64,000 nucleotides of DNA from JALYOC01 sp036675345 (GCA_036675345.1 JAKFFE010000039.1:23886-87885); one strand, 5' to 3'; numbered from the stretch's first letter, positions 52,156 through 61,588 are shown. Made by a program: numbers and translations. The notes: a model not told the origin generated them from the sequence alone.

Positions 52156-53810
52156 TAGCAGGTCACGCCGGGGATCTTCACCCCCCGCTGGTGGGCGACC
52201 TCGATCGCCTCTTCGTAGCCGGCGTCCACGTGGCGCAGCACGCCCATCCCCGGGTCGGAGGTCAGCACCCGCTCCAGCCGCTTGGCGGCGGCCTCGGTTC
52301 CGTCGGCCACGATCACCTGGCCGGCGTGCAGCGAGTAGCCGATCCCCACCCCGCCGCCGTGGTGGAAGGACACCCAGGAGGCGCCGTTGACCGCGTTGAT
52401 CAGCGCGTTGAGGATCGGCCAGTCGGCCACCGCGTCCGAACCGTCCTTCATCGCCTCGGTCTCCCGGTTGGGGGAGGCCACCGAACCGCAGTCCAGGTGG
52501 TCGCGACCGATCACGATCGGCGCCTTCACCTCGCCCGTGCGGACCAGTTCGTTGAAGGCCAGCCCGGCCTTCTCCCGCTCGCCGTAGCCCAGCCAGCAGA
52601 TCCGCGCCGGCAGGCCCTGGAAGGCGACCTTCTCCTGCGCCAGCTTCAGCCAGCGGTGCAGCGACTCCTTGTGGGGGAACAACTCCATCACCGCGCGATC
52701 GGTGCGGCGGATGTCCTCCGGATCCCCGGACAGCGCCGCCCAGCGGAACGGGCCCTGGCCCTCGCAGAACAGCGGCCGGATGTAGGCGGGGACGAAGCCG
52801 GGGAAGCCGAACGCCCCCTGCAGCCCACCCAGCTCGGCCTGGGCGCGGATGTTGTTGCCGTAGTCGAACACATGGCTGCCGGCCTGCTTGAAGCCCAGCA
52901 TCGCCGAGACCTGCGCGACCATCGAGGCCCGGGCCTGGTCCACGTAGCCCTTGGGATCGCTGAGCCGCAGCGCCGCCGCCTGGGCCAGGGTCAGCCCCCG
53001 GGGGACGTAGCCGTTGAGCGGGTCGTGGGCGGAGGTCTGATCGGTGACCAGATCGAAGTGCACCCCACGGCGCAACAGCTCCGGGAAGATCTCCGCCGCA
53101 TTGCCGATCACCGCGATCGACCGGGCCACCCTGGCCTGCTTCGCCGCGAGGCAGAGGGCAATCGCCTCATCCAGATCCTTGGCCACCACGTCCAGGTAGC
53201 GGGTCTCCACCCGGCGGCGGGCGCGGGTCTCGTCCACCTCCACCCCCAGGAACACCGCCCCGTTCATGGTGGCGGCCAGCGGCTGCGCGCCGCCCATCCC
53301 GCCCAGGCCTCCGGAGAGCACCATCCGGCCAGCCAGATCGGCGCTGCCGAAGTGGGTGCGCCCGGCCTGGGCGAAGGTCTCGTAGGTGCCCTGCAGGATC
53401 CCCTGGGTGCCGATGTAGATCCAGGAGCCGGCAGTCATCTGGCCGTACATCATCAGCCCCTTCTGCTCCAGGTCGCGGAAGTGGTCCCAGTTGGCCCACG
53501 CCCCCACCAGGTTGGAGTTGGCGATCAGCACCCGCGGCGCGTCCTTGTGGGTCTTCATGATCCCCACCGGCTTGCCGGACTGCACCAGCAGCGTCTCCTC
53601 GTCGGTCAGCGACTGGAGCGAGGCCACGATCCGATCGAAGGCCTCCCAGTTGCGGGCTGCCTTGCCGGTGCCGCCGTAGACCACCAGATCCTCGGGGCGC
53701 TCGGCCACCTCCGGATCCAGGTTGTTCATCAACATCCGCAAGGCGGCCTCTTGCACCCAGCCCTTGCAGGAGAGGGTGTTGCCGCGGGCAGCTCGAATCA
53801 CTCTCGACAT
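52155..53810 (-). CDS. hutU: Urocanate hydratase
   Basis: 551 residues, normal length. RGNTLSCKGWVQEAALRMLMNNL is the family opening; NAD-binding SGGLGGMGGAQPLAA is intact; Cys405 in RICWLGYGE is the expected active-site cysteine; and DHLDCGSVASPNRETEAM is conserved. It hydrates urocanate to imidazolonepropionate using NAD as electrophile. The preceding enzyme, histidine ammonia-lyase (HutH), is not in the window. An uncharacterised gene lies 40 nt upstream on the same strand. Confidence 0.96.
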   Translation of the reverse strand: MSRVIRAARGNTLSCKGWVQEAALRMLMNNLDPEVAERPEDLVVYGGTGKAARNWEAFDRIVASLQSLTDEETLLVQSGKPVGIMKTHKDAPRVLIANSNLVGAWANWDHFRDLEQKGLMMYGQMTAGSWIYIGTQGILQGTYETFAQAGRTHFGSADLAGRMVLSGGLGGMGGAQPLAATMNGAVFLGVEVDETRARRRVETRYLDVVAKDLDEAIALCLAAKQARVARSIAVIGNAAEIFPELLRRGVHFDLVTDQTSAHDPLNGYVPRGLTLAQAAALRLSDPKGYVDQARASMVAQVSAMLGFKQAGSHVFDYGNNIRAQAELGGLQGAFGFPGFVPAYIRPLFCEGQGPFRWAALSGDPEDIRRTDRAVMELFPHKESLHRWLKLAQEKVAFQGLPARICWLGYGEREKAGLAFNELVRTGEVKAPIVIGRDHLDCGSVASPNRETEAMKDGSDAVADWPILNALINAVNGASWVSFHHGGGVGIGYSLHAGQVIVADGTEAAAKRLERVLTSDPGMGVLRHVDAGYEEAIEVAHQRGVKIPGVTC

Positions 53811-53850
53811 GGGGCTGCTGCTACTACTCCTGCCCCCGGGTTGTCACCGA

Positions 53851-54375
53851 TTACGGACGCAGCTCCACGGGCAGCAGCGGGTCGGTCAACAGCGAGGGAT
53901 CGAACTCCACGATCGGCCCGCTGCCCGCCTCGCGGTGCATCCACCCGAACTCCGAGGCCGGCGGCGCCTTGTGGGGATCGCGCCCCGGCGCCCGCTTCGA
54001 CCACAGCGAGGAGCAGTCGTCGATCACCCGCACGCACAGCCCGGTGTGGTCCCGGTTGTCCATCTCCTGGTAGCCGCGGCCGCCCACTCCCTTGGTGGCG
54101 TCCAGGTAGCCGGTCAAGGGCGCGTCGGGCATCTCCGCCAGACACGGTCCCTTGCGGATCGGCGTCTCCGCGCCCTGGGGCAGTCTCGCCTCCAGCAGCG
54201 CCAGCGGGACGATGTGCGTCCCCTCGTCGTTGAAGGCCAGCAGGATCCGATCCCCCGGCTGCACCTTCCGGGTGTCGCCGGCCCGGCACCAGATCATCCC
54301 GTGCTGGAGCACCAGGTTCCGGGTGTCCTCGATGCACGCGTTCTTGTTGCCCACTCGGTAGATCCAGCTGGTCAT
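53851..54375 (-). CDS. Hypothetical protein upstream of hutU
   Basis: 174 residues, no signal peptide. The first 60 residues (MTSWIYRVGNKNACIEDTRN, WCRAGDTRKVQPGDRILLAF) look like a small beta-barrel of the PUA/EVE kind, which binds modified bases or small ligands, but I cannot assign it. The rest is Pro-rich and includes five cysteines. Co-orientation and the 40-nt gap suggest co-transcription with hutU-hutI. Confidence 0.65.
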   Translation of the reverse strand: MTSWIYRVGNKNACIEDTRNLVLQHGMIWCRAGDTRKVQPGDRILLAFNDEGTHIVPLALLEARLPQGAETPIRKGPCLAEMPDAPLTGYLDATKGVGGRGYQEMDNRDHTGLCVRVIDDCSSLWSKRAPGRDPHKAPPASEFGWMHREAGSGPIVEFDPSLLTDPLLPVELRP

Positions 54376-54526
54376 GGGAACACCCTAGTGGGTTGGGCGC
54401 CCACAAGCGCGATCTACCTCCTTCGCCTGGTCGCCCTCCGGCGCCGGGAGACGCCCGATCGCGATTTCCCCGTTGCCGCAGGGACTTACCGCCGATAGAA
54501 GCCGCGGACCCGGAGGGGATTCCAAT

Positions 54527-55519
54527 ATGGCCGATACGCTCAACGTCTACCGCGAAGGCAACGATCACCTGAAGCCGCCCAGCAGCGGCGGTGGTGGCAA
54601 GGTCTTCTTGCTGATCATCGGACTGTGTCTGACGCTGGGAGGGCTGGGCTACTGGTACCTCAGCACCAACGAGGAGGCCCCCGCTCCGGCGGTGGTGGAC
54701 GCCGGCACCCCGGCCCCCCCGCCCAAGCCGACCCTGCCGTCCCCTTCGGAGACCGATCCCAAGGTCCGCTCGCTGTTGGGCCCCGCCTCCACCGAGGCCA
54801 ACTGGGCCGAGTACCTCAAGCAGAGCGACCTGGTCCGGATCTTCGTCTCCGCCACCAACAACATCGCCGAGGGCGAGAGCCCGCGCACCCGGCTGTTCTT
54901 CCTCAAGCCGGAGGGTGACTTCCAGACCACCGAGAAGACCGACCGGCGCAAGAAGACCAAGAAGCTCTTCATCGCCCCCGCCTCCTACGCCCGCTACGAC
55001 GGGGTGAGCACGGTGATCGGGTCGCTGGATGAGAAGGTGATCGCCGCCGCCTACGTGGAGCTCAAGCCGTGGATCGATCTGGCCTTCGAGGAGATCGCTC
55101 CCCGCAACGCCCGCTTCGAGACCATCTGGCAGAACGCGATCAACCGGCTGGTGGCGGTGCCGCTGCCCAAGGGCGAGGTGGAGGTGGTCCCCCAGGGCGC
55201 GCTGTTCGCCTTCGCCGACCCGGCCACCGAGGCGCTGTCTGCCGCCGAGAAGCACCTGCTGCGGATGGGCCCCAAGAACCAGGAGGTGATCCAGAAGAAG
55301 CTGGTCGCGATCTCCGAGGCGATCACCGCCGCCACCACCGCGGGCGCCGACGGCGGCACCGTGGCCACCGACGGCGGCCTCTCCTCCGACGGAGGGGAGA
55401 TGGGCGAGGTGGGATCGATGGTCACCGGGGATGCCGGCGCGACCGCCGCGCCCCAGACCGCCGGGGACGCCGGCGCGACCGCCGCGCCCCAGACCACCGG
55501 CGACGCCGGCGCGATGTAG
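54527..55519 (+). CDS. DUF3014-like membrane-anchored protein
   Basis: 330 residues. A single N-terminal transmembrane helix (VFLLIIGLCLTLGGLGYWYL) is followed by a Pro-rich linker and a domain about 75-260 resembling DUF3014 (DLVRIFVSATNNIAEGESPR, FIAPASYARYDGVSTVIGSL, PLPKGEVEVVPQGALFAFADP). The C-terminus is a Gly/Ala/Asp tail with repeats of GDAGATAAPQT. The domain probably lies in the periplasm. Function is unknown. A strong hairpin terminator follows. Confidence 0.75.
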   Translation: MADTLNVYREGNDHLKPPSSGGGGKVFLLIIGLCLTLGGLGYWYLSTNEEAPAPAVVDAGTPAPPPKPTLPSPSETDPKVRSLLGPASTEANWAEYLKQSDLVRIFVSATNNIAEGESPRTRLFFLKPEGDFQTTEKTDRRKKTKKLFIAPASYARYDGVSTVIGSLDEKVIAAAYVELKPWIDLAFEEIAPRNARFETIWQNAINRLVAVPLPKGEVEVVPQGALFAFADPATEALSAAEKHLLRMGPKNQEVIQKKLVAISEAITAATTAGADGGTVATDGGLSSDGGEMGEVGSMVTGDAGATAAPQTAGDAGATAAPQTTGDAGAM

Positions 55520-55546
55520 TCGGCGTCCTCCCAGCCGAAGTCCGAT

Positions 55547-55591
55547 GCGGCCCGCCTCTCTCCGAACGGAAGAGCGCGGGCCGTCGTCTTT
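55547..55591 (+). terminator. Rho-independent terminator after DUF3014-like gene
   Basis: Outer stem CGGCCCGC with GCGGGCCG, inner pairing CTCT..TCCG with CGGA..AGAG, followed by TCGTCTTT. It lies 28 bp after the stop. Confidence 0.55.
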
Positions 55592-55744
55592 CCAGGAAGG
55601 TGGCCAGCTCCAGCTTCTGCAGGGGGGCAAGCCCGCCAGAGGATCCAGGAACTGGATCGAGGCCCTGTCCGCGACTGTCGCCTGCGCGTTTGTACCCCGC
55701 GCCGGTGGCGTGGTACGCGGCGTGCCCTCCGGGAGGGAGCAACC

Positions 55745-56152
55745 ATGAGCCGTCGACACATCCGCGTGGTGGGCGCGATGATCGAAAAAGAGGGGGGTCG
55801 GTATCTGATCACCCAGCGCCGTCCGGGCGCGGTGTTCCCGCTGATGTGGGAGTTCCCCGGCGGGCGGGTGGAGGAGGGGGAGGGCGACGAGGAGGCCCTG
55901 GCCCGCGAGCTTCTGGAGGAGATGGGGATCGCGGTGCGGGTGGGCCCGGAGGCCCTGCGGATCCACCACGAGTACCCCAAGTACGACGTGGACTTCCGGG
56001 TCTTCCGCTGCCGGCTGGCCAGCCCCGACGGCACCATCCAGAATGTCCGCGTCCACGATCACCGCTGGGTGACCCTGCAGGAGATGTCCGGGTACCAGTT
56101 CCCTCCGGCCGACCAGCGTTCGCTGGAGCGGCTGCTGGGCCTGGATCACTGA
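55745..56152 (+). CDS. NUDIX hydrolase, MutT-like
   Basis: 135 residues. The NUDIX box is complete: G-R-V-E-E-G-E, seven residues, R-E-L-L-E-E-M-G-I. RRPGAVFPLMWEFPGGRVE resembles MutT-type (d)NTP pyrophosphohydrolases, which remove oxidised nucleotides; the exact substrate is unknown. It has its own upstream space of about 150 bp after a terminator, and a good GGGAGG site. Confidence 0.92.
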   Translation: MSRRHIRVVGAMIEKEGGRYLITQRRPGAVFPLMWEFPGGRVEEGEGDEEALARELLEEMGIAVRVGPEALRIHHEYPKYDVDFRVFRCRLASPDGTIQNVRVHDHRWVTLQEMSGYQFPPADQRSLERLLGLDH

Positions 56153-56331
56153 CCCGGCGGTGTCCACCACTGGACCCGTTCCCTGATCCGTCGCGCTGCC
56201 AAACGTCGGCTCCAAAGGGTGGGTAGCGTCACCGCGGGACGATCGCCACACGCCCAGTTGTCCCCATCCGGTGCGTGCACATCTTTGCGCCCGGATCCGC
56301 ATCTTCGCGGATTGGGTGTTGGGAGGGCGTT

Positions 56332-58353
56332 TTGGCGAACATGCAGGTCAGTCCACCGCCGGGCACGAATCCGAGGGGGAAGAAGAACGAGAAGCCGGCG
56401 GGCCCCAATGGACCCCGGTTCCGTTTCGGTTCTCCGCTGGGCTACGTGCTGCTGCTGGTGCTGGGGTTCATGCTGTTCCGCAACGTGTTCCAGGATGCGG
56501 GAGTGCGGCGGGTCAGCTACAGCCAGTTCAAGGAGGCGGTGACCCAGGGCCAGTTCGCCCGGGTGCAGATCGCGCCTGAGTCGGTGAAGGGCTACCTGCC
56601 CGAGGCCGCCGCACCCGCCAAGCAGGAGGACGGCGCGCTGCGCGGTGAACCGGCCAGCCTCCCCTGGCTGGCCTACCGCGTCGAGGGGGACGAGGAGCTG
56701 GTCAAGCTGCTGGACGAGAAGAAGGTGCCCTACGAGGCCCTCCCCAAGTCCGGGCTGGCCGAGGCCTTCTGGATCTGGCTGGTGCCGCTGGGCCTGGCCT
56801 TCCTGTTCTGGAGCTTCCTGATGCGGCGGATGAGCGCCGGGATGGGGCAGGGCGGTCCGCAGAGCGTGATGAGCTTCGGGAAGACCCGGGCCAAGGTCCA
56901 GGCCGAGGTGGACGTGGGGGTGGGCTTCAAGGACGTGGCCGGGATCGACGAGGCGGTGGACGAGCTTCGGGAGATCGTGGAGTTCCTCAAGGTGCCGGAG
57001 AAGTTCCGCCGCCTCGGTGGCCGGATCCCCAAGGGGGTGTTGCTGGTGGGTCCGCCCGGCACCGGCAAGACGCTGCTGGCGCGCGCGGTGGCCGGTGAGG
57101 CCGGGGTGCCCTTCTTCTCCCTCTCCGGCTCGGAGTTCGTGGAGATGTTCGTGGGCGTCGGCGCGGCCCGGGTCCGGGACCTGTTTGCCCAGGCCACCGC
57201 CAAGGCCCCGTGCATCATCTTCATCGACGAGCTGGACGCGATCGGCAAGTCGCGCAACGCGGGCGTGGCCGGCGGTCACGACGAGCGGGAGCAGACCCTC
57301 AACCAGCTGCTGGCGGAGATGGACGGCTTTGACGCCCGCGCCGGGCTGATCATCCTCGCCGCCACCAACCGGCCGGAGATCCTGGACTCGGCGCTGATGC
57401 GGCCGGGCCGCTTCGACCGCCAGGTGCTGGTGGACCGTCCGGACAAGCAGGGCCGGGAGAAGATCCTCCAGATCCACGCCAAGCAGGTGAAGCTGGGCTC
57501 GGACGTGGACCTGCGCGAGATCGCCGGGCGCACCCCGGGGTTCGCCGGCGCGGACCTGGCCAACGTGGTCAACGAGGCGGCGCTGCTGGCGGCGCGGCGC
57601 AACCACGACGCGGTGCTCAAGTCGGACATGGAGGAGGCCATCGAGCGGGTGGTGGCCGGCCTGGAGAAGAAGAACCGCCGGATCAACGAGAAGGAGAAGG
57701 AGATCGTCGCCCACCACGAGGCGGGCCACGCGGTGGTCAACTGGATGCTCCCCCACGCGGAGCGGGTGCAGAAGATCTCGATCATCCCCCGGGGGCTCTC
57801 GGCGCTGGGCTACACCATGTCCATGCCGCTGGAGGACCGGTATCTGATGTCCTACGACGAGCTGCTGGACAAGATGGCCGGGATGATGGGCGGCCGCGCC
57901 GCGGAGGAGATCTTCATCGGTGAGATCTCCACCGGCGCCTCCAACGACCTCAAGCAGGCCTCGGACATCGCCCGGGGGATGGTGCGCGAGTACGGGATGA
58001 GCTCGCTGGGCCCGGTGTGCCTGACCGAGGATCGGGCCAGCCCGTTCCTGCGCTCGGCGGCCATCGGTCCGGAGGTCCGCAACTACTCCGAGCAGACCGC
58101 CCGGCTGATCGACGAGGAGATCCGCAAGCTGACCTCCCAGGCGCTGGAGCGGGCGCGGAACGTCCTCTCCCAGCACAAGGATCGGGTCCAGGCCCTGGCG
58201 GCCCGGCTGCTGGCCACCGAGGTGATCGACGAGGAGGACATCAAGCGGATCCTGGGGCCCAAGGTCACCGCCGAGGACCACAAGCGGCGCTCGGCACAGG
58301 ACGAGGGCGCGGTCACCATCGCACCGGGCGAGCCCTGGCCGGGCAGTCTGTAG
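56332..58353 (+). CDS. ftsH: ATP-dependent zinc metalloprotease FtsH (second copy)
   Basis: 673 residues from TTG at 56332, chosen because GGGAGG lies five bases upstream; the ATG at 56341 is the alternative and gives 670 residues. A TM helix near 40-55 and a second near 160-180 flank a periplasmic part with an Ala/Pro-rich insert. Walker A GPPGTGKT, IIFIDELDAIG, SRH-type RPGRFDRQ and zinc motif HHEAGHAVV are all intact. It diverges from the first FtsH mostly in the N-terminal domain and tail, so it may have different substrates or form mixed rings. The final HKRRSAQDEGAVTIAPGEP tail is unlike the Pro/Lys tail of copy one. Confidence 0.95.
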   Translation: MANMQVSPPPGTNPRGKKNEKPAGPNGPRFRFGSPLGYVLLLVLGFMLFRNVFQDAGVRRVSYSQFKEAVTQGQFARVQIAPESVKGYLPEAAAPAKQEDGALRGEPASLPWLAYRVEGDEELVKLLDEKKVPYEALPKSGLAEAFWIWLVPLGLAFLFWSFLMRRMSAGMGQGGPQSVMSFGKTRAKVQAEVDVGVGFKDVAGIDEAVDELREIVEFLKVPEKFRRLGGRIPKGVLLVGPPGTGKTLLARAVAGEAGVPFFSLSGSEFVEMFVGVGAARVRDLFAQATAKAPCIIFIDELDAIGKSRNAGVAGGHDEREQTLNQLLAEMDGFDARAGLIILAATNRPEILDSALMRPGRFDRQVLVDRPDKQGREKILQIHAKQVKLGSDVDLREIAGRTPGFAGADLANVVNEAALLAARRNHDAVLKSDMEEAIERVVAGLEKKNRRINEKEKEIVAHHEAGHAVVNWMLPHAERVQKISIIPRGLSALGYTMSMPLEDRYLMSYDELLDKMAGMMGGRAAEEIFIGEISTGASNDLKQASDIARGMVREYGMSSLGPVCLTEDRASPFLRSAAIGPEVRNYSEQTARLIDEEIRKLTSQALERARNVLSQHKDRVQALAARLLATEVIDEEDIKRILGPKVTAEDHKRRSAQDEGAVTIAPGEPWPGSL

Positions 58354-58377
58354 CTCTTCGACCAACCGTTGCTCCCG

Positions 58378-58406
58378 AAGGCGCCCCTCAACGGGCGCCT
58401 TCTTGT
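58378..58406 (+). terminator. Rho-independent terminator after second ftsH
   Basis: Nine-pair stem AAGGCGCCC/GGGCGCCTT with a CTCAAC loop, followed by CTTGTTT. Confidence 0.7.
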
Positions 58407-58492
58407 TTGGAGAGCAGGCGGCCAGCTTGCCGCCCGCCCCGGGCCCTGCGACCTGCGGCCGGGACCATTAGGTTTCCCGGCAGGAGGGCGTG

Positions 58493-58735
58493 ATGGATAA
58501 CCGGATCGGGAAGAGCTACGTGGCGCGCAAGGTGCTCTTCAAGAAGGGCCTTCGCGAGGGCAGGCTGACCGTGCAGGAGATCGAGGAGGCCCTGCCCGCG
58601 GGGACCCTCACCGCCGCCGAGCGCTGGCTGCTCTATTATTCGCTGCGCGCGGCCAGGGTGGAGATCGTGGACGAGGTCACCGGCCAGGTCGATCCGGGGC
58701 TGGTGTTGAGCGAGGCCCCGCCCCCCAATCATTGA
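58493..58735 (+). CDS. Mini-protein resembling sigma-70 region 1.1
   Basis: 80 residues from ATG at 58493 (AGGAGG five bases upstream; a GTG at 58490 is too close). The span FKKGLREGRLTVQEIEEALP then RVEIVDE fits the pattern of primary sigma factor region 1.1, where E. coli has a run like VTRGKEQGYLTYAEVNDHLP and a later IQVMEE. In sigma-70 this domain blocks the polymerase DNA channel before promoter binding. Here it stands alone without other sigma regions, so it could act on RNA polymerase or be an unrelated small helical domain. Neighbour: grpE downstream. Confidence 0.6.
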   Translation: MDNRIGKSYVARKVLFKKGLREGRLTVQEIEEALPAGTLTAAERWLLYYSLRAARVEIVDEVTGQVDPGLVLSEAPPPNH

Positions 58736-58829
58736 GCGGCGGACTGGGTTTTGCCTTCGTTGACAGGGTAGGGCATCTGGTTACGTTCGCTGGACTGTTT
58801 ACCCTCTCCACGCACGGGACGAATCCACC

Positions 58830-59438
58830 ATGGACAACGATGTGAAGACCGCCAAGGCCAACGGTTCCGGACGTCCCCCGGGTCCGCAAGAGCCCCAGGT
58901 GCCGGCGCCCGAGGCGCCGGAGACTTCCGAAGAGACCGCGCCCCTCCAGGATCCGGAGGTGGAGCGTCTGCAGCAGGAGCTGGGCACCGCCCACCGCCGG
59001 GTGGACGAGCTGGCCCGTGCCTACCAGGCGCTCAACGCCGACAAGGAGGACTTCAAGCAGCGGCTGACCCGCGAGCGCGAGCGGATGATCGACGTGGAGA
59101 AGGGCAACGTGGCCCAGACCCTGCTGGAGGCGATCGACGAGCTGGATCGCAGCCTCTCCGCCAGCCCGCAGGATGCCTCCCCGCTGGCCAAGGGGGTCCG
59201 GCTGATCCGCGAGAACCTGCTGACCAAGGCGATGGCCTCCGGCATCGAACGGATGAGCCTGGTGGGGAGGCCGTTTGATCCCAACCTGGCGGAGGCGGTG
59301 GACATGGAGATCACCCCCGACGAGGACCGGGACCAGGAGGTGGTGGCGGAGATCACCGCCGGCTACCGGCTCAAGGACCGGGTGATCCGCGCCGCCCGGG
59401 TGAAGGTCGCCAAGTACGTCAAGCCGGCGGACGCGTAG
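58830..59438 (+). CDS. grpE: Nucleotide exchange factor GrpE
   Basis: 202 residues. A disordered Pro-rich N-terminus (about 1-40) is followed by the long paired helix (VERLQQELGTAHRRVDELARAY, DFKQRLTRERERMIDVEKGN) and a C-terminal beta domain with FDPNLAEAVDMEITPDED and VAEITAGYRLKDRVIRAARVKVAK. It releases ADP from DnaK. dnaK and dnaJ are not in the window. It sits immediately before the DegQ-type protease, forming a stress-related pair. Confidence 0.93.
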   Translation: MDNDVKTAKANGSGRPPGPQEPQVPAPEAPETSEETAPLQDPEVERLQQELGTAHRRVDELARAYQALNADKEDFKQRLTRERERMIDVEKGNVAQTLLEAIDELDRSLSASPQDASPLAKGVRLIRENLLTKAMASGIERMSLVGRPFDPNLAEAVDMEITPDEDRDQEVVAEITAGYRLKDRVIRAARVKVAKYVKPADA

Positions 59439-59478
59439 TCGGGGCCCAGGTCCACGGAGGGTGTTAAACCTTGGGGCG

Positions 59479-60876
59479 ATGACCCGCGCACTTGCGATCG
59501 CCCTGGGCCTGCTCTCCTTGACCGCCGCCGGGCAGTCCCCCCTGGACAACTGGTTCGAGGCGCGCGCGCGGGAACACGAGGCCTACGCGCGCACCACCCA
59601 GGACGGCGGGGATCCCCACCGGCTGTACCGCGAGCGTCCCCCGGAGGCCTCCTTCCCGGACTTCGTCCCCCCCACCTCGCTGGCCCCGCTGATCAAGAGC
59701 ATCCGCTCCGGGGTGGTGAACATCAGCACCGTCAACGTGGGGTCGGTGGAGTTCGAGCCGGTGGCCCGACGTTCGCTGGGGTCGGGGTTCATCCTCTCCC
59801 CGGATGGCTTCGTGGTGACCAACAACCACGTGGTGGCCCAGGCCCGGCAGATCCGGGTCACCCTGGCCGACGGGCGGCACTTCCTGGCGGAGGTGGTGGG
59901 GCGGGACCCCTCCACCGACGTGGCCCTGCTGCAGCTGGTGGGCAACGACGTCCGTGATCTGCCCTTCACCTACCTGGGGGACTCGGATCGGTTGGAGGTG
60001 GGGGACTGGGTGCTGGCGATCGGCAACCCCTTCGGGCTCGATCACTCGGTCTCCCACGGGATGATCTCCGCCAAGGAGCGGGTGCTGGGGATCGGGATGT
60101 TCGACGACTTCATCCAGACCGACGCGCTGATCAACCCCGGCAACTCCGGAGGGCCGCTGTTCAACATGCGCGGCGAGGTGGTGGGGGTGAACACCGCCAT
60201 CGTCAGCCAGGGGCAGGGGATTGGCTTCGCGGTGCCCAGCAACATGGTCAAGGACCTGCTCCCCAACCTGCGAATCAACGGCCGGCTGGCCCGCGGCTGG
60301 CTGGGGGTGAACATCAAGGAGGGCGCCAACGGGGGCGCGGTGGTCAGCGAGGTGTTCGCCAAGAGCCCCGCCTCCGAGGCCGGGATCCGCGCCGGGGACC
60401 GGGTGCTCTCGGTCAATGGCCGGCCGATCGGCACCTACCTGCAGCTGCTGCGCCGGGTGTCGATCCTGGCCCCGGGCAGCGACGCCCGGTTGATGCTCCA
60501 GCGCGACGAACAGCAGTTCGAGGTCCTGGTCCACCTGGGTGAACGCCCCGCCCCCGAGGCGCTGCAGGCGGCCCTGACCGGACCGGGCCACGCCGAACGG
60601 CTGGGACTGGTGGTGCAGGAGATCACCGGTCCCCTGGCGGCCAAGCTGAACCTGGCCCCCTTCTCCGGGGTGCTGGTCACCGGGGTGGTGCCCGGCACCG
60701 CCTCCGAACGCGCCGGGCTGCGGGAAGGGGACCTGATCACCGAGGTGAACAAGCGCCGGGTCAACGACCTGCGCGCGTTTCGTCAGGCGCTGGCGGTCAC
60801 CGGGCCGGAGAAGAGCGCGCTGGTCCGGGTCCAGCGGGGCCAGGAGGTCCGGGTGGTGGCGGTGGGCCCGGGGTAG
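59479..60876 (+). CDS. DegQ/DegP-type periplasmic serine protease with two PDZ domains
   Basis: 465 residues; signal peptide about 1-19 (ALGLLSLTAAGQS). Triad His117 (TNNHV), Asp147 (TDVALL) and Ser223 (GNSGGPL) in the protease domain. PDZ1 spans about 265-355 (RGWLGVNIKEG, AGIRAGDRVLSVNG) and PDZ2 about 375-462 (RLGLVVQEIT, AGLREGDLITEVNKRRV). It degrades or chaperones misfolded envelope proteins. Unlike the HtrA at 231, it has a long flexible segment (20-65) before the protease domain and typical DegP loops. It is convergent with the next gene, 5 bp apart. Confidence 0.95.
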   Translation: MTRALAIALGLLSLTAAGQSPLDNWFEARAREHEAYARTTQDGGDPHRLYRERPPEASFPDFVPPTSLAPLIKSIRSGVVNISTVNVGSVEFEPVARRSLGSGFILSPDGFVVTNNHVVAQARQIRVTLADGRHFLAEVVGRDPSTDVALLQLVGNDVRDLPFTYLGDSDRLEVGDWVLAIGNPFGLDHSVSHGMISAKERVLGIGMFDDFIQTDALINPGNSGGPLFNMRGEVVGVNTAIVSQGQGIGFAVPSNMVKDLLPNLRINGRLARGWLGVNIKEGANGGAVVSEVFAKSPASEAGIRAGDRVLSVNGRPIGTYLQLLRRVSILAPGSDARLMLQRDEQQFEVLVHLGERPAPEALQAALTGPGHAERLGLVVQEITGPLAAKLNLAPFSGVLVTGVVPGTASERAGLREGDLITEVNKRRVNDLRAFRQALAVTGPEKSALVRVQRGQEVRVVAVGPG

Positions 60877-60881
60877 GGGCC

Positions 60882-61535
60882 TTACTGCTTCGGCTTCTTC
60901 TTTCCCCCCGAAGGCTTGGGCGGCGCAGGCTCGTACCAGGCGCCGATCCGCTCCCCGGTGGCCCCCACGGTCACCAGCACCGCGTGCAGCCGGGAGGCGA
61001 CCCCGAAGATCGGCTTGCCCCCTCGCTCCAGCGACCACACCTCCAGCGGGCTGAACACGAACTGCACCCGCAACAGCTTGTCGCTGTACATCCGGGAGAC
61101 CTGCATCGGGGTCAGTCCGCCCGGCGCCCTCACCGGCACCGCCAGCACCCGGAACAGCGGGGCCCCCCGTTCGTCCACCCGCTCCGGCTTGCCGTCGGTC
61201 AGGTAGTGGCCGCCGTCGGCGAACACCGGGGTGATCAGCAGGGTGTACTCGTTGGTCTGCGGGTTGAACTCCGCCATCCGCAGGTTGTCCGCGTCTCCCT
61301 CGCGGATCACCGACCACAGCTTCTTGCCGGTGTGCTGGTCCCGGAACCGCTGCGCCTTGTCCACGCAGCGCTGTCCGTCGAAGAAGCCCCGGCACGCGCC
61401 AATGTAGGCGTCCAGGAAGGCCGCCAGCCCTCCGTCGTCCAGCGCCTGGGCCTGGTCCCGGTAGTACGCGAACTTCATGTCCGTCTCGGCGACCGCGGCC
61501 AGGGGGAGCAGGGCGACGAGGAGCATCCAGCGCAT
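60882..61535 (-). CDS. Exported protein, DUF6066-like
   Basis: 217 residues. Signal peptide about 1-17 (LLVALLPLAAVAETD). The mature chain has CRGFFDGQRCVDKAQRFRDQ with two cysteines likely to bridge, then GKKLWSVI, EYTLLITPVFADGGHYLTDG and VQFVFSPLEVWSLERGGKPIFGVA. The layout matches, from memory, a family of uncharacterised myxobacterial secreted proteins (DUF6066). The C-terminus is Lys/Pro-rich. Function is unknown; the position next to degQ could be coincidence. Confidence 0.7.
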   Translation of the reverse strand: MRWMLLVALLPLAAVAETDMKFAYYRDQAQALDDGGLAAFLDAYIGACRGFFDGQRCVDKAQRFRDQHTGKKLWSVIREGDADNLRMAEFNPQTNEYTLLITPVFADGGHYLTDGKPERVDERGAPLFRVLAVPVRAPGGLTPMQVSRMYSDKLLRVQFVFSPLEVWSLERGGKPIFGVASRLHAVLVTVGATGERIGAWYEPAPPKPSGGKKKPKQ

Positions 61536-61588
61536 CGGGCCACTCTAGAGAATCGGGGTAGGTAGTTGGAGGTGGATATTTTGACTAC

